64,000 nt of DNA from positions 14,918,329 to 14,982,328 of the forward strand of contig OX463836.1 of NCBI GenBank assembly GCA_949825045.1, written 5' to 3'. The DNA comes from Argyresthia goedartella (Eukaryota; Arthropoda; Insecta; Lepidoptera; Argyresthiidae). The notes below the pieces were generated by a model. The model was not told the DNA's origin and searched no databases. It saw nothing but the letters and a program-made list of their open reading frames with translations. The position numbers were made by a program, and so were the translations under genes. Of the stretch, positions 33,366 to 43,683 are shown piece by piece. The stretch's first letter is position 1. Each line of letters starts with the position of its first letter.

Positions 33366-33509
33366 GTGAGATGGTAGTGGATAGCGTGCCAGTTTACCGT
33401 TTTAACCTATCAGAGAGCGTGTACGAAAGGGTCGCGAATGGCACTGACTGTTATGACACTCGGCCTAGCCTGCCATCGGGGATTAGCGACGCGTCTAAGT
33501 GTTACTTTG
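33366..33509 (+). CDS. CD36-like receptor, exon 7 of visible set
   Basis: Acceptor tttttccag, donor gtaagg. Two bases complete a Ser codon, then EMVVDSVPVYRFNLSESVYERV.. and ..NGTDCYDTRPSLPSG.., ending one base into an Asp codon after SKCYF. It carries sequons NLS and NGT and two more conserved cysteines. The following 12.3-kb intron contains the nested transposon block. Confidence 0.93.
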
Positions 33510-33579
33510 GTAAGGTATTATTTTATTAATATGAATATATGTAATGTAAATAGATATGTGATATTTAGGATGAGTAAGT

Positions 33580-34042
33580 TATTTTATCTACACATATCAT
33601 AAACCCTCTTTACTGCGTCTAAAAACTGCACGTTAAGACCAGCAAAATGTAAAACTACATATTTGGTAAAAACTCATTTCTTATCTGAAAATTTGTACAT
33701 TATGACCATAATGTACAAAAATTTGTCAAATTATGACATTCAAATTTCGAACGCCGACGCCTGCCTGCGTGCCGCCCCTAGTTTGTCTGTGAAGTTGGTA
33801 CAGAACAAGCTAAACTGCAGAGCAATGATCAATGCCACAATGCCGGTCAAACATGCGGATCCTGAACACATCAAAGATAGCTTATGATATGTGTGTAGAT
33901 AAATTAGTGTATGTAACTGTACATAATTAGGCATTAAAACTCTCGAGTGATATTATTATGAAACTCGCCTTCGGCTCGTTTCATAAACCCACCCTCAAGT
34001 ATTAATACCCTCCATTATGTAGCAGTCACATAAACTACTATT
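33580..34042 (+). repeat. Dispersed repeat family X, copy 5
   Basis: TTATCTACACATATCATAAA to AGTCACATAAACTACT, with the CTCGAGT hairpin block and TGAAACTCGCCTTCGGC included. Starts 70 bases after the exon 7 donor. Confidence 0.75.
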
Positions 34043-34170
34043 ATGAATATAAATATCTTATATATGTATTTAATTTATATAACATATCTATTTAATTTAT
34101 ATTAGCTGCGCCCATCGCGCTGCTCCGGAAACCTACCCGTCTAATATAAAAATTGTTCCTGTTAAGAAAA

Positions 34171-34390
34171 ACTGGGGGCTGATTCTCGCGCATTCGATAT
34201 ACGAACATCGACATCATATATCAAGTGATCTTGTATAAGAATCACTCGATAACTGGGGGCTGATTCTCGCGCATTCGATATACGAACATCGAAATCATAT
34301 ATCAAGTGATCTTGTATAATAATCACTCGATAACTGGGGGCTGATTCTCGCGCATTCGATATACGAACATCGACATCATATATCAAGTGA
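34171..34390 (+). repeat. 81-bp tandem repeat, third unit interrupted by a transposon
   Basis: Units start ACTGGGGGCTGATTCTCGCG at 34171, 34252 and 34333. The third breaks at ATATCAAGTGA (34390) and resumes at 44915 with TCAAGTGATCTTGTATAAG. The intact units show the pre-insertion sequence. Confidence 0.9.
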
Positions 34391-34419
34391 GGGGTATAGA
34401 TGCAAAAGCGCTTGTATCC
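34391..34419 (+). repeat. Left terminal inverted repeat of the DNA transposon
   Basis: Perfect match to the right end for 21 bases, then two mismatches before TATCC. Confidence 0.88.
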
Positions 34420-34586
34420 ACCTTTTTTAATTAGCCAATATTCCACAAAAACCAATTTAACTATCTAAACATTATGGAAAATCCCTCAATTAAATTAGGA
34501 ATCATGGCAAATTAATACTATTTCAAATAATAAGGTTTATTTAGTCCTTAAAACAGCGCACTTTTTTTAAATAAACATAGAAATTT

Positions 34587-34700
34587 GGATAGAGGCCATT
34601 CTGAATCTAAACAGTAGATAAAGGCGGTTTTGCACCTGCAACAATAGGATAGTAGTGGTTTTGGTCCTCAATATATTGCGTGGATGGTTTTATGCACAAA
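34587..34700 (+). promoter_or_regulatory. Subterminal repeated motifs, left side (possible transposase sites)
   Basis: Variants of (T)AGAGGCGSTTTTGC: GGATAGAGGCCATTCTG (34587), AAAGGCGGTTTTGCA (34619), ATAGTAGTGGTTTTGG (34649), GGATGGTTTTATGCAC (34682). All echo the terminal repeat. Confidence 0.5.
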
Positions 34701-34890
34701 TATTTCAGGTTAAACAATAATATATTAAAGGTTTTATTTGTAGTAAAAGTCCACTATGAGTTCGCCCGATATAAAAAAGTAATGTTATAAAAAACTCAAA
34801 ACTGTGCTTAAGTATATTTTAATGTCTTCTTTTACACTACTTAACTTATTAGATATGTTTAACAATAAGTACTAAGATATTTTCTTAAAA

Positions 34891-36634
34891 TTATATAGAA
34901 ATTCCAACCTCTTCAAGATATTCACATTGCTCTTGCTCTTCAGGCGCATCAATAAATGTTTTTTCTAAAACATTTTTGTAATAAAGAAGCTTATTAGACC
35001 CTAATTCTGATTTCCAATCTTCGCCAAAATGTTTTGACAATAGTTTGTTAACATCAGCAAGTTTCAAAGGAGATACGCTTGTTTGAAATGGAAGCACTTC
35101 TCTGATGCCAAACATTGCGGTTGAATGAACGCCTCGTTTCATAACGCTTTTAGCAACTCCTGTGTCACTTTTATAATGCACTTCTCCCCTAAGAAGAAAC
35201 CGTCCAGGCTTTTTCTTGACTCGAGTCACATAGTACCTCTTGCACTCTGCAAATTTGAAATGGAATTTGCCAGGGGGTGTAATAGTTTCACTCGCATAGG
35301 CTTTCCAATCTTTTACCATACAATTTTCGCCCAATTTGTAAACCATGCCAAAACTATCATACACTTCTCTGTACTCGATTGGATCTACAATCACTTCTTT
35401 GTTTTTGATCACTTTTTCGATATGTCCGAAAACACGATCAGCCGGCATGAACGAGTGTCCAGGCACAGGAAAAAATATTTCGACGCTCTTGACATTCGTC
35501 GGGGCACAATTTGTTAACCAGTAACCAACCATAGCAATCATTGTACTGTTCTTATTTTGTGAGCCGCATCCGTCTGCCATCATGCGCACCTTCTTTTTGC
35601 CAGACAAATCAGTCTTCGAAAGTAAATCGAAGATAGCTGATGCAATCTCGTTCGATGACTTAGCATGTATATCCTCACTCCAAGTATATATGCGGACATT
35701 TTCCTTTGGAAATTGGTTTGTACTTGCGCCGATTACAATAGTGAAATTATAAATATAAAGTTGTCTTGAATAATAAGCAATCTGGTCGGGAACTTTCGGC
35801 AATACTTGATTTTTTTGGCAGTCGAATGATATTGAAAACATTTGTTCATCATGTTCTCGCAGAAATGAATATAAACATTGAGCTTTTAATTTGTGGACGC
35901 GCAATAAAGCCATTAATGGGACTTTTTCTTCATTCTGTGCCTTTTTAATTTTACCTGTCAGTTCCATACATTTGGAGCAAACGTCTACTCTTGGTGTTTT
36001 GAATCCAATGTTATACTTTGTATTGAAAATGTTTCTGAAGAAACATTCTCGAACTTTGAGATCTTCATTCTCTTGCTTATCCTGATACATTCTCCATATT
36101 TTACGAATGTTTAAATCAGATGATACATATTTTCTTTCGGCAGTAGCTGATCTGCAATAATGTGACTCAATGCATTTGAATGATTCAATGAATTGCATCA
36201 CATTTTTCTTTTTAGCGGAATTCTTTCTCGAAACCCTATCACCGCCTCGATATTCTTGTGGCATGGTCCCATTTAATAAGAATTTTTTGGATATATTACG
36301 AAGTCTATGAACACCAACGCTGAGAGCCTTCGAAAAGGCTTGTTGACAAACTCTTATTAGCTTGTATGGTTTAGTGTATGTTCGCATATAAAACTTCGTG
36401 TAAGTTTTTGATTCTGCTCTACTTCCCACTTGACGTCTTCGACGTTTCGGTGAATGGACTTTCATGTATTTCAATATGAAATTGTCTTGGTAGGTTTTTT
36501 CTGATGTGGCGTAGAATGCTTCGTGAAATTTTCTTATATATTGAGGATTAAGAGTACTGCATTTCAATTTCTTACATTTCTTATGCACGCAACTTTTGAC
36601 ACTCGATATATTTGGTGGCCTCTTAGCGTTGTAC
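34891..36634 (-). CDS. Transposase, exon 2 (DUF7869-like, candidate DDE/D)
   Basis: Acceptor TACTATTTCAG on the minus strand, then an open frame to TAA; with exon 1 the protein is 612 residues, intact. Features in spliced numbering: basic N-terminus, CVHKKCKKLKC, HYCRSATAERKYVSSDLN near 190, a CSKCMEL cysteine pair near 252, SISFD (D303), MMADGCGSQNKNSTM (D386), and PVPGHSFMPADRVFGHIEK (D431, E438). Spaced acidic residues in hydrophobic strands suit an RNase H-fold transposase. DGCG.QNKN and GHSFMPAD.V resemble an abundant insect family of uncharacterised proteins I know as DUF7869. The assignment is from memory of the motif pattern. Confidence 0.8.
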
Positions 36635-36855
36635 CTGAAATAGTACAAAAAATATATCTAACAGACAGACAGATACACCGACAGACGGACTGACTTTCAC
36701 TGAGAGGTACATTCAGTAAAGGCTTAGTAATTGAACATTGGACTCCTAATAATGACGATATATTTTAAATTACACTGACAAATTGGTAATAGGTTACTAT
36801 CCGGGTCGGAACTGTGGCATAAACACGGCCAATTCTCATGCATGAATAAACTTAC

Positions 36856-36950
36856 CTTTGACGCTTTTGTACGTTGCGCTTCCACTGATTTTCATTTCTA
36901 ATCCTTTTTCTTGACTTATTTCCTTGTACTGGGGCGATATTGATTTCCAT
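36856..36950 (-). CDS. Transposase, exon 1
   Basis: ATG at 36948-36950, 31 codons plus two bases, donor GTAAGT-like (RC of cttac) at 36855. Reads MEINIAPVQGNKSRKRIRNE.. QWKRNVQKRQR. The trailing AG joins the G at 36634 to make Arg, so the frame runs on into exon 2. The 221-base intron (36635-36855) has proper GT-AG ends. The W-K-R-N motif is the usual start of this protein family. Confidence 0.75.
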
Positions 36951-37078
36951 TTTCTACACTTTTTCTAATTAAAAACAGGAAAAATGTACCACACAGTGAA
37001 GCACAACAACAGCCGGACGCCATTAACGGCCATTACGGTTCCAAACAAAATACTTTGCTGTGATTGGCTGAGCCGTAC

Positions 37079-37175
37079 TAGTGGCGCTTTTGCTTCTTAC
37101 AAATAAATAGAGGCGGTTTTGCAGCTAACTCCATACTTCACATGTAATTTTAATATAGAATAGAGGCGCATTTGC
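37079..37175 (+). promoter_or_regulatory. Subterminal repeated motifs, right side (possible transposase sites)
   Basis: GTGGCGCTTTTGC (37081), TAGAGGCGGTTTTGC (37109) and TAGAGGCGCATTTGC (37161) repeat the core of the terminal repeat, TAGAGGCGCTTTTGC (44889). They also overlap the presumed promoter side of the transposase gene. Confidence 0.5.
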
Positions 37176-37599
37176 TCTAGTTTTATTAACAAAATCAAAG
37201 ACAAGTAGAAGTGGGTTACCAGTAATAATAAAACATCCTATGAATGAATGAATGAATGAATGAATGGTGCTTCTCCAGCCAGGGTTCTAAACCTGTTCCG
37301 GTCTTTCGGCCGGCATACCAGAGGGCACAAGTTTTGAGGGGGGGCGGAATGACCTGCTCTGTAGGAAGGGAAGGATAGTGAATTCAATCGACCGACTCTT
37401 CAGCCTGAAGCCAATATAGGATATGTGGAATGGGGAGGATGTGGGATTTGGAGAGCAGCTGTTGTTTTCTTCAAGTTCTTGTTTTCCTTCTATTTTCAGT
37501 TATTGTTAATATTTGAGTTTCCTGAGTCGTGTTCGTTTGGGTTATCCGGTAAGTTCCCAGTTTCGCTTTTGCTGTCTGTTTCTGGGATACGGTATATTT

Positions 37600-38140
37600 G
37601 CCTCTAGGCCATCCTGTCATCGTCCCTGTTGTGTGATGATTCTGTCCAGTAACTGTGTTTGATGTTTGATGTCATGCTTAAGGAAATCTTTCCAGGTGTA
37701 TATAAGTCGGCCGGCTTTCTTCTTCCTTGCTTCGTATTTGAATGGAGCGTGTAGTAAGTGCTGTTGTGGGCGTCGCAGAATATGTATAGTAACATATCCG
37801 GTGGTTTTTGATTCGTTTGGATATCGTTTTGTCCTGTAGTCAGTTATTAATTTTGTGGTATCTTGGATAGCTTCTGGCGTTCTCAAACATGTCTCTGAGG
37901 ATCAGGCGTTCATATACTGACTGTCAACTGTTTGCTTTAGTGAGGGTTGCCGCTTTTTGTCCGTATTTTATAAACAGTGCAGTAACCATTTTGTAAATCA
38001 GGCGCACTATATTTCAGTCTATGTTGGATTTCTTTATAAAATGCATTAGGGCCTTGGAATTGCATCTGGCTTGCCGGCACCTCTTTTTTATTGGGTCCTA
38101 TGTCCTGCCGTAATATATGTGCCGAGATATTTGATTTCGT
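37600..38140 (-). pseudogene. RT C-terminal remnant of the OTU non-LTR element
   Basis: Minus-strand pieces read VNEIKYLGTYI (about 38115-38150), the conserved post-RT motif, and further on KYEARKKKAGRLIYTWKDFL (37617-37760), similar to the R.GRP..TW end of many non-LTR ORF2 proteins. Frames are broken by stops. Confidence 0.5.
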
Positions 38141-38199
38141 TTACGGTTCGTATTGGAACTACGTCCAATTCACTGGTTGTTTATGGGGTCTCTTATAAG

Positions 38200-38560
38200 A
38201 ATTTTCGTCTTTCTACTTTTAAGTTTGCCATGAGCAGTTCTCCGATGATATTTAATTATTCACTTTTAGCTACTCCGCGGCATAGCAGCGCTGCGTATAA
38301 ACGCTCCTTCAGGCTGCGGGCGGTCCGACCCTGGAACGCACCTCGAGACAGTCCGACTCTTTTTTCTTTTAAGAAACATATTAAAGAGCTCTACATGTCT
38401 CTTTCGTAAAAGTTATTGTATTTATTTTATTATATGTAAGGTTTATGTATATATCGGTAATTATTTCGTATTTGCTATCTGTATTTTACAGATATTTTAA
38501 TTTATTCCTAGGCATTTTAGTTATAGTAATTGTCGTGCACTGCCTACCCTTTTATGATAG
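38200..38560 (+). mobile_element. Fragment of another non-LTR element, + strand
   Basis: YSLLATPRHSSAAYKRSFRLRAVRPWNA..FKKHIKELYMSLS with a stop at 38407-38409 is the usual end of a jockey/CR1 ORF2 (RLWN.LP..FK..LK). It is inserted within the minus-strand remnants. Right edge uncertain. Confidence 0.5.
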
Positions 38561-39296
38561 CAATTCCTGTAATGCCTTGTTTTGCTGGAAGAAATCTCTT
38601 TTCAGAGACAAGCTCGCCCTTGTACATGCATTTTCTTTTGATGTAACTTTTAAAATATTTGTGTGCAATATTGTGAAGGAGGTTTGTTCCTATAATTCCC
38701 TTTTTCCTGTATTTCTTTATAGCGTCTTGTCCGATGCGAGCATACAGATGCCAGAGATAGTGTTTTGACATATGTATCATGTTTGTTTCCTGTATATAGG
38801 CTATGTGTATGTTTTTGTTAGTCAATTCCGCGTCAATGTTGAGTCTTTTAGTTATTTCGGCGCATCCTCTAACCTTCCAAGTAGCAATGCGCATACGATC
38901 GCATGTGACTTGTGGTTTAAATATGGGGCTGTTTCGTATCATCGTATATCCGGTGTTGTCTGGGGTGTCTTCTGTTGATGTTATGGTTGACCCTGAGGAG
39001 GTCATGGGTGTTGCATTAAGTATCGGCGGAAGTATGGTGTTATCAGTTTGGTTATCGGTTGCTTGATAAATTGGTAGTGATAAAGTGGGTAAATTTGACG
39101 ATTCAAGCAAGTAAACGCTGTCGTAGTGGTGTCCTGTGACGTTGAGGTTGATAGATTTCACTGCATCCGCTGGATTCTTGGGCGTGAATGTGAGCGATGG
39201 TGTATTTTGCTGGTGGATTGTTGCGTTAAGTAGAAAGTATTCGGCAGCTGGTATTATAATCTCCTCTCCAGCCCAAGTACCGTAATTGCGTAGATT
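38544..39296 (-). pseudogene. OTU C-terminal half fused to APE endonuclease start
   Basis: One open minus frame. It begins NYGTWAGEEIIIPAAEYFLL, the OTU 'GG.E(I)..A' region, and continues to GHHYDSVYLL, with the His of the OTU catalytic set. A Ser/Thr/Pro-rich linker follows. Then MRIATWKVRGCAEITKRLNI.. and IHIAYIQETN give the first motifs of an APE-type endonuclease (N of W[NK]VRG is Lys here, Glu of QET present). After QETN the sequence no longer fits APE; a deletion joins unrelated frame. Confidence 0.7.
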
Positions 39297-39515
39297 TTAG
39301 TGGTGAGTTGTTAAGGATTTCAGGCTCAGTGATTGCGAGCTTTGTTCTGTTCATCGCCGTTTTCTTCTACATATTTAACTAGGTCCTTACGAATGTGAGT
39401 GAATCCTTGTGAATGTGAGAATTAATCACCTATGTCAATTAACATGCAACCAGCATGTTAATTGACATAGGTGATTAATTTAGTCAGCAATTGCGGTGAA
39501 TAGGCAGTTACCATC
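39114..39515 (-). pseudogene. OTU-like cysteine protease domain, copy 1
   Basis: DGNCLFTAIAD (Asp and catalytic Cys) at 39483-39515, THIRKDLVKYVEENGDEQ near 39380, GTWAGEEIIIPAAEY near 39270, and HYDSV at 39114-39128 make a full OTU motif set over about 130 residues. A stop after AIAD and an inserted 28-bp inverted repeat (39420-39480) break it. Known OTU enzymes cut ubiquitin linkages; here only the fold is inferred. Confidence 0.7.
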
Positions 39516-40011
39516 TCAGCGTTGGTAAGGCTTCCATTAGGTTATGTTCTTGGGATGTTGTTGAAAGAAAGAACTTAGATATAGCGTGATTTATTTGAAC
39601 TACCTTTGTCTACGATTAACAGATCGTACGGGTTGCGATTGTCAAAGTTTGTGCGTATCTTCGTGCGCCCTTATTCTCGGTAGAGAGCCGCTTAGGACAA
39701 AAAGTCTCCGATTTTATTGTTGTTATTGTTCATCAGTGGAAGTCTTTTGTTAATTGCCTGTTTTCTGGAAGATGGTGAAATGATCCTTTTATGATGTGCA
39801 ATTGTTTACTGTTTCTCGCTATTTCTCAGAATATGCAGTTATGTAGTAGACGGGCTTGCATTATTGTTTTATTTTTGTGGGCTTGTCGGACCGGATAAAG
39901 TTAGAAATGGTTATGTTTTGTTTTACTATTATTGAGTAGGTTCCTGCTTAGTTTTGTATTTAGGTATGATGGATCGCTACACTTATTACGTAGAACTCCG
40001 CGGCTGCTATG

Positions 40012-40233
40012 ATAATTTCTTCACCGCCCCACGTGCCCTGTATGTGGAGATTTTTTATGTACTCAGTGAAAGCTTCTGCGTTTGGTGCGTCGATCGCATG
40101 TTTGATGCGTGGATAATTGCTGTTAGCTTCCACGTAGTTCTTCTAAGTCACTTCTGATGTGGGTATGGTTGAATGTCGCTCCAAACAGATGGTTGATTTT
40201 GTCTGCAATTGCATGGAACAGGCAGTTTCCATC
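40012..40233 (-). pseudogene. OTU-like domain, copy 2 (partial)
   Basis: DGNCLFHAIADKINHLFGAT with HIRSDLEEL following, and GTWGGEEIIIAAAEFYV at about 40012-40038. The distal HYDSV-type motif was not found. Diverged duplicate of copy 1. The upstream part is cut by the + strand element ending at 43.68 kb. Confidence 0.65.
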
Positions 40234-40258
40234 TCTGGGCATTGGTAGAGTTTAGATT

Positions 40259-40564
40259 GTGAGATATTACTACAGGAGAAAGCCTCGTACCTTGCAAATT
40301 GACTATACAATAAAGATGAACCAATATACAGAACACATTAACTTACAGAAAAAACACAAAGAAACAGCCAAGGTAATGATAAATATGTCCACTCAAACTA
40401 ATAACGACACAAAACACATTGAACAGGAACCTGAAATAAAAAATATCAATAAAAATTTAAATAGCAATACAAACAATGACGTAGTAATAAATAGTGGTAC
40501 CAATAACAAAACTGACATTAATCTCAATGACGACAACAATGATTTTTTTCGTATATCACAATAA
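40259..40564 (+). CDS. ORF1 remnant ahead of ORF2
   Basis: About 100 codons, strongly Asn/Asp/Lys-rich (NNDTKHIEQEPEIKNINKNL..), overlapping ORF2's start in another frame. No zinc knuckle seen. Probably the C-terminus of a truncated ORF1 and not a host gene. Confidence 0.4.
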   Translation: MRYYYRRKPRTLQIDYTIKMNQYTEHINLQKKHKETAKVMINMSTQTNNDTKHIEQEPEIKNINKNLNSNTNNDVVINSGTNNKTDINLNDDNNDFFRISQ

Positions 40565-43448
40565 AATACACATCCTGCATCAAAACATCAACGGATTAAT
40601 TAATAAAGTGGATTTACTCTCTGTTCACTTGGATGACCTTCATAAAAACAATAAACAAATAGACGTTATATGCATTACTGAACACAACATGGTAAAAACT
40701 GACGAATCTCAATTGTGTATACCAAACTTTACTTTAGCTTCTCAATACGCAAGAAAAAATAGAAATGGAGGGTCGTGCATCCTTGTTAGAAGAAATCATA
40801 AATACAAAGTCATCAATGAAATTAAAAATATTAATATCCCAAACTTAATCGAATGCTGTGCAATTGAGCTTATCGAACATAAAATTATTGTTATGTGTAT
40901 GTATAGAGTACCACCCCAAACAAATAAGAGTGAAAAATTAGAATCATTTTTCACCAAATTAGAAGAAATACTGCAACTAGTTTGCTATAAAAATAAAAAG
41001 GTCGTTATAGGTGGTGATTTCAATATCGACATGCTTAGTAACACCGTTGCAAAAAGAAAATTTGTGGATTTACTAAGTAACTATAACTTAAAGAGTTTAT
41101 TTAATGAACCAACTCGCCTAAGCAGTCGCACATGTCTCGACAATTTCTTACATAATGTGCATGGTTGCAAGGGTGAAATTGTGGAGTTAGCACTATCTGA
41201 CCACACAGCGCAAATAATTGCGTTACCCGTAAAAAAGTTTTTCTCGCTGACACACTATTTTATCATGCGACGTGATGTAAGCGAGGTAAACATGCAAAAA
41301 TTTCAAAACTACCTAGGTCAGCTTACTTTTAGTGATGTATACGACAGCACTAAACCCAATGAAGCATTTAATTGTTTCCATGATGCTTTCACGCTTCTGT
41401 ACTCACTATGTTTCCCTTTAAATAGAATCAAAGTGAATATAATAACTAAGAAAACAAAATGGATATCAAAAGGCATAAAACGATGTTGCAAAAGGAAAAG
41501 AAAACTACTGTGGGACTATAGATTAAATCCAAGCTCTACCAACAAACAACTTTTTAAGCAGTACTCCAAACGCCTGAAGAGAGTGATAGTTTCGACACAA
41601 AAGGCGCAAAATGACTACTACATCAAAACATCGTCAAACAAAAGCCAAGCGGTTTGGAAAATTATAAACAACACAAAGAATCACATACCCAAAGAGAGTA
41701 TTAATTGCATAAAAGTCAATGGAAATTTGTTAACAAACCCCACAGAAATAGCCCAAGCTTTTAATAATAATTTTATTGACCAAGTTAAACCTCTTTGTGA
41801 CATTACTGCTAATAATACTAATAATAATAATCCAGCTTTGACATATAATCAATCAATTCAATTAAATAATTCTTATAAATCTATGTTTATGTCACCGTCA
41901 ACTCCAGCTGACGTTTATCGACTAACACTATCGTTGAAGAACACTAACAGTACAGGAAACGATGAAGTTTTGACAAAAGTTATAAAATATGTTGCTGATA
42001 TTATCTGCCCGATGTTATGCTACATAATAAATATCTGCATCGAACATGGTATTTTTCCGGATCGTTTGAAAACTTCTATCGTCAGACCACTCTTCAAAAA
42101 AGATAACAAGGAACATATTAATTGTTACAGACCAGTGGCTCTTATCCCAATATTTTCCAAAATAATTGAAAAAGCAATATATGAAAAATTATACAGATAT
42201 TTAGAACTTAATAATATACTTGCGGATGAACAGAAGGGATTTAGAAGAAATAAGAACATTAATATGGCTGTTTTCGATTTTTTAACCACGATAATGAAAA
42301 ACCTAGATAACGGCAAAAGAGTGTCATCGATATTTATGGACCTCACAAAAGCATTTGACTATGTCGATCACAAAATCTTAGCTCAAAAATTAAATAGTTA
42401 CGGAATAAGAGGGAATGTTCTTAGTCTACTAGAATCATACTTGAGTAACCGGTCACAATTGACACAAATAAACAAAATCTGCCCTAAGACAAAAACAGAT
42501 CAAGTGTATTCTTCTGACGTAAAGGAAATTAAGTATGGTGTTCCACAGGGATCCGTATTAGGACCTTTACTGTTTATTTTATATATAAATGACATCCCAA
42601 AAGCTATAAATCATCCAATAGTTTTATTTGCTGACGACAGCACAGTGACATTTATCGGTAATAATTTAATTAACTTAGACATATATGAAAATGACATTAA
42701 TAATAATTTAACACATATAATTGAATGGCTAACAAAAAACAATCTTTTAATTAATCTGGGAAAAACTAAACTAATGAAATATAGGCTAGGGCACGGACAG
42801 CAATACGCATTGAATATTAAATACTTGAATGAGCAAATTGAATGTACAGAGACAACAAAATTCTTAGGTCTCCATATTGATTCCAACATGTCGTGGAAGA
42901 CACACATCGAACACTTGCAAAAGAAGCTAAATCAATATGCGTATGCGTTACACATGCTTACAAAAATTGTGAACACTGATGCTGTACTTGTCTCGTATCA
43001 TGGTTTTGTAGAGTCTTCCGTGCGCTACGGTATAATCTTCTGGGGAAATGCGACGGGTAGAGAGACTATTTTTAAAGCGCAGAAGAAATGTTTGAGGGCT
43101 ATGTGCAAGCTGGTCCAAACTGACAGTTGTAAACCCTACTTCAAAAGTCTCAACATTCTTACGATGCCGTCTATTTACATATACGAAACCTTGGTTTTTG
43201 TCAAAAGTAATATGCATCTTTTTCAAAATGTCAAAAGCAGGCGTCACCATATGATGCTCAAAATGGAGTGCCACAAGTCAGCCTATTTTAATAAAAGTAT
43301 ATTTGTCATGGCTATTAGAATATATAACAAACTCCCACAGTCTGTAAAAGAAATACAAAATATACACACATTTAAAAAGAAAATAAAGGGTCTTCTAACA
43401 AACAAGGTTTATTACAGTGTCGATGAATACCTCAGTGATGTTTTATAA
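40494..43448 (+). CDS. ORF2: APE endonuclease and reverse transcriptase, intact
   Basis: 984 codons without interruption; the true start may be a little downstream since the first ~20 residues look unstructured. The APE domain has HQNING (about 29-34), CITEHN (E63), GGDFNID (173-179) and SDHT (235-238), all catalytic positions present. RT has YRPVALIPIFSKIIEKAI, MDLTKAFDYVDH (615-626), GVPQGSVLGPLLFILYIND (682-700) and FADDS (712-716), with Phe for the usual Tyr. Ends with YETLVFVKSN.. and FKKKIKGLL. It cleaves target DNA and copies the element's RNA in place. Codons are A/T-rich. Confidence 0.92.
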   Translation: MVPITKLTLISMTTTMIFFVYHNKIHILHQNINGLINKVDLLSVHLDDLHKNNKQIDVICITEHNMVKTDESQLCIPNFTLASQYARKNRNGGSCILVRRNHKYKVINEIKNINIPNLIECCAIELIEHKIIVMCMYRVPPQTNKSEKLESFFTKLEEILQLVCYKNKKVVIGGDFNIDMLSNTVAKRKFVDLLSNYNLKSLFNEPTRLSSRTCLDNFLHNVHGCKGEIVELALSDHTAQIIALPVKKFFSLTHYFIMRRDVSEVNMQKFQNYLGQLTFSDVYDSTKPNEAFNCFHDAFTLLYSLCFPLNRIKVNIITKKTKWISKGIKRCCKRKRKLLWDYRLNPSSTNKQLFKQYSKRLKRVIVSTQKAQNDYYIKTSSNKSQAVWKIINNTKNHIPKESINCIKVNGNLLTNPTEIAQAFNNNFIDQVKPLCDITANNTNNNNPALTYNQSIQLNNSYKSMFMSPSTPADVYRLTLSLKNTNSTGNDEVLTKVIKYVADIICPMLCYIINICIEHGIFPDRLKTSIVRPLFKKDNKEHINCYRPVALIPIFSKIIEKAIYEKLYRYLELNNILADEQKGFRRNKNINMAVFDFLTTIMKNLDNGKRVSSIFMDLTKAFDYVDHKILAQKLNSYGIRGNVLSLLESYLSNRSQLTQINKICPKTKTDQVYSSDVKEIKYGVPQGSVLGPLLFILYINDIPKAINHPIVLFADDSTVTFIGNNLINLDIYENDINNNLTHIIEWLTKNNLLINLGKTKLMKYRLGHGQQYALNIKYLNEQIECTETTKFLGLHIDSNMSWKTHIEHLQKKLNQYAYALHMLTKIVNTDAVLVSYHGFVESSVRYGIIFWGNATGRETIFKAQKKCLRAMCKLVQTDSCKPYFKSLNILTMPSIYIYETLVFVKSNMHLFQNVKSRRHHMMLKMECHKSAYFNKSIFVMAIRIYNKLPQSVKEIQNIHTFKKKIKGLLTNKVYYSVDEYLSDVL

Positions 43449-43683
43449 AGATGGCGACAATGTATTATATTCCAGATGCCAAATATAGTCATATATGTAG
43501 GTAATTAGTAATTCTACGCTAATTTTTAATGTTTATAATGTAATTAATACTTATAATGTAAATAATATTCATATGCCCTCCCATGGCAGAGCATAGAGAC
43601 CCATCGCTCAATGTCATTGATTAGATCTACATATTACCTATGTTCCTGAATAAATGATTCTTTATCTTTATCTTTATCTTCGT

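Larger units (their letters stand above)
40256..43683 (+). mobile_element. Non-LTR retrotransposon with intact ORF2, innermost insertion
   Basis: Starts near 40256, where OTU-unit similarity of the host element breaks off, and ends in AATAAA (43649) and a (TTTATC)n tail at 43660-43680. It holds the last part of an Asn-rich ORF1-like frame (40317-40564) overlapping ORF2. A microsatellite rather than poly(A) tail suggests the CR1/Daphne side of the jockey group. No target duplication could be defined. Confidence 0.8.

Noticed and set aside
19821..33509. Direct splicing of exon 5 to exon 7
   Set aside because: Phases do not match (0 versus a two-base start), and a stop would follow. Exon 6 at 31273-31396 fits both and supplies the expected family sequence.
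34171..34390. CRISPR-like array
   Set aside because: Eukaryotic 81-bp direct tandem repeat without spacers.
37425..37607. Plus-strand hydrophobic frame
   Set aside because: Opposite strand of the OTU element 3' region; no exon signals.
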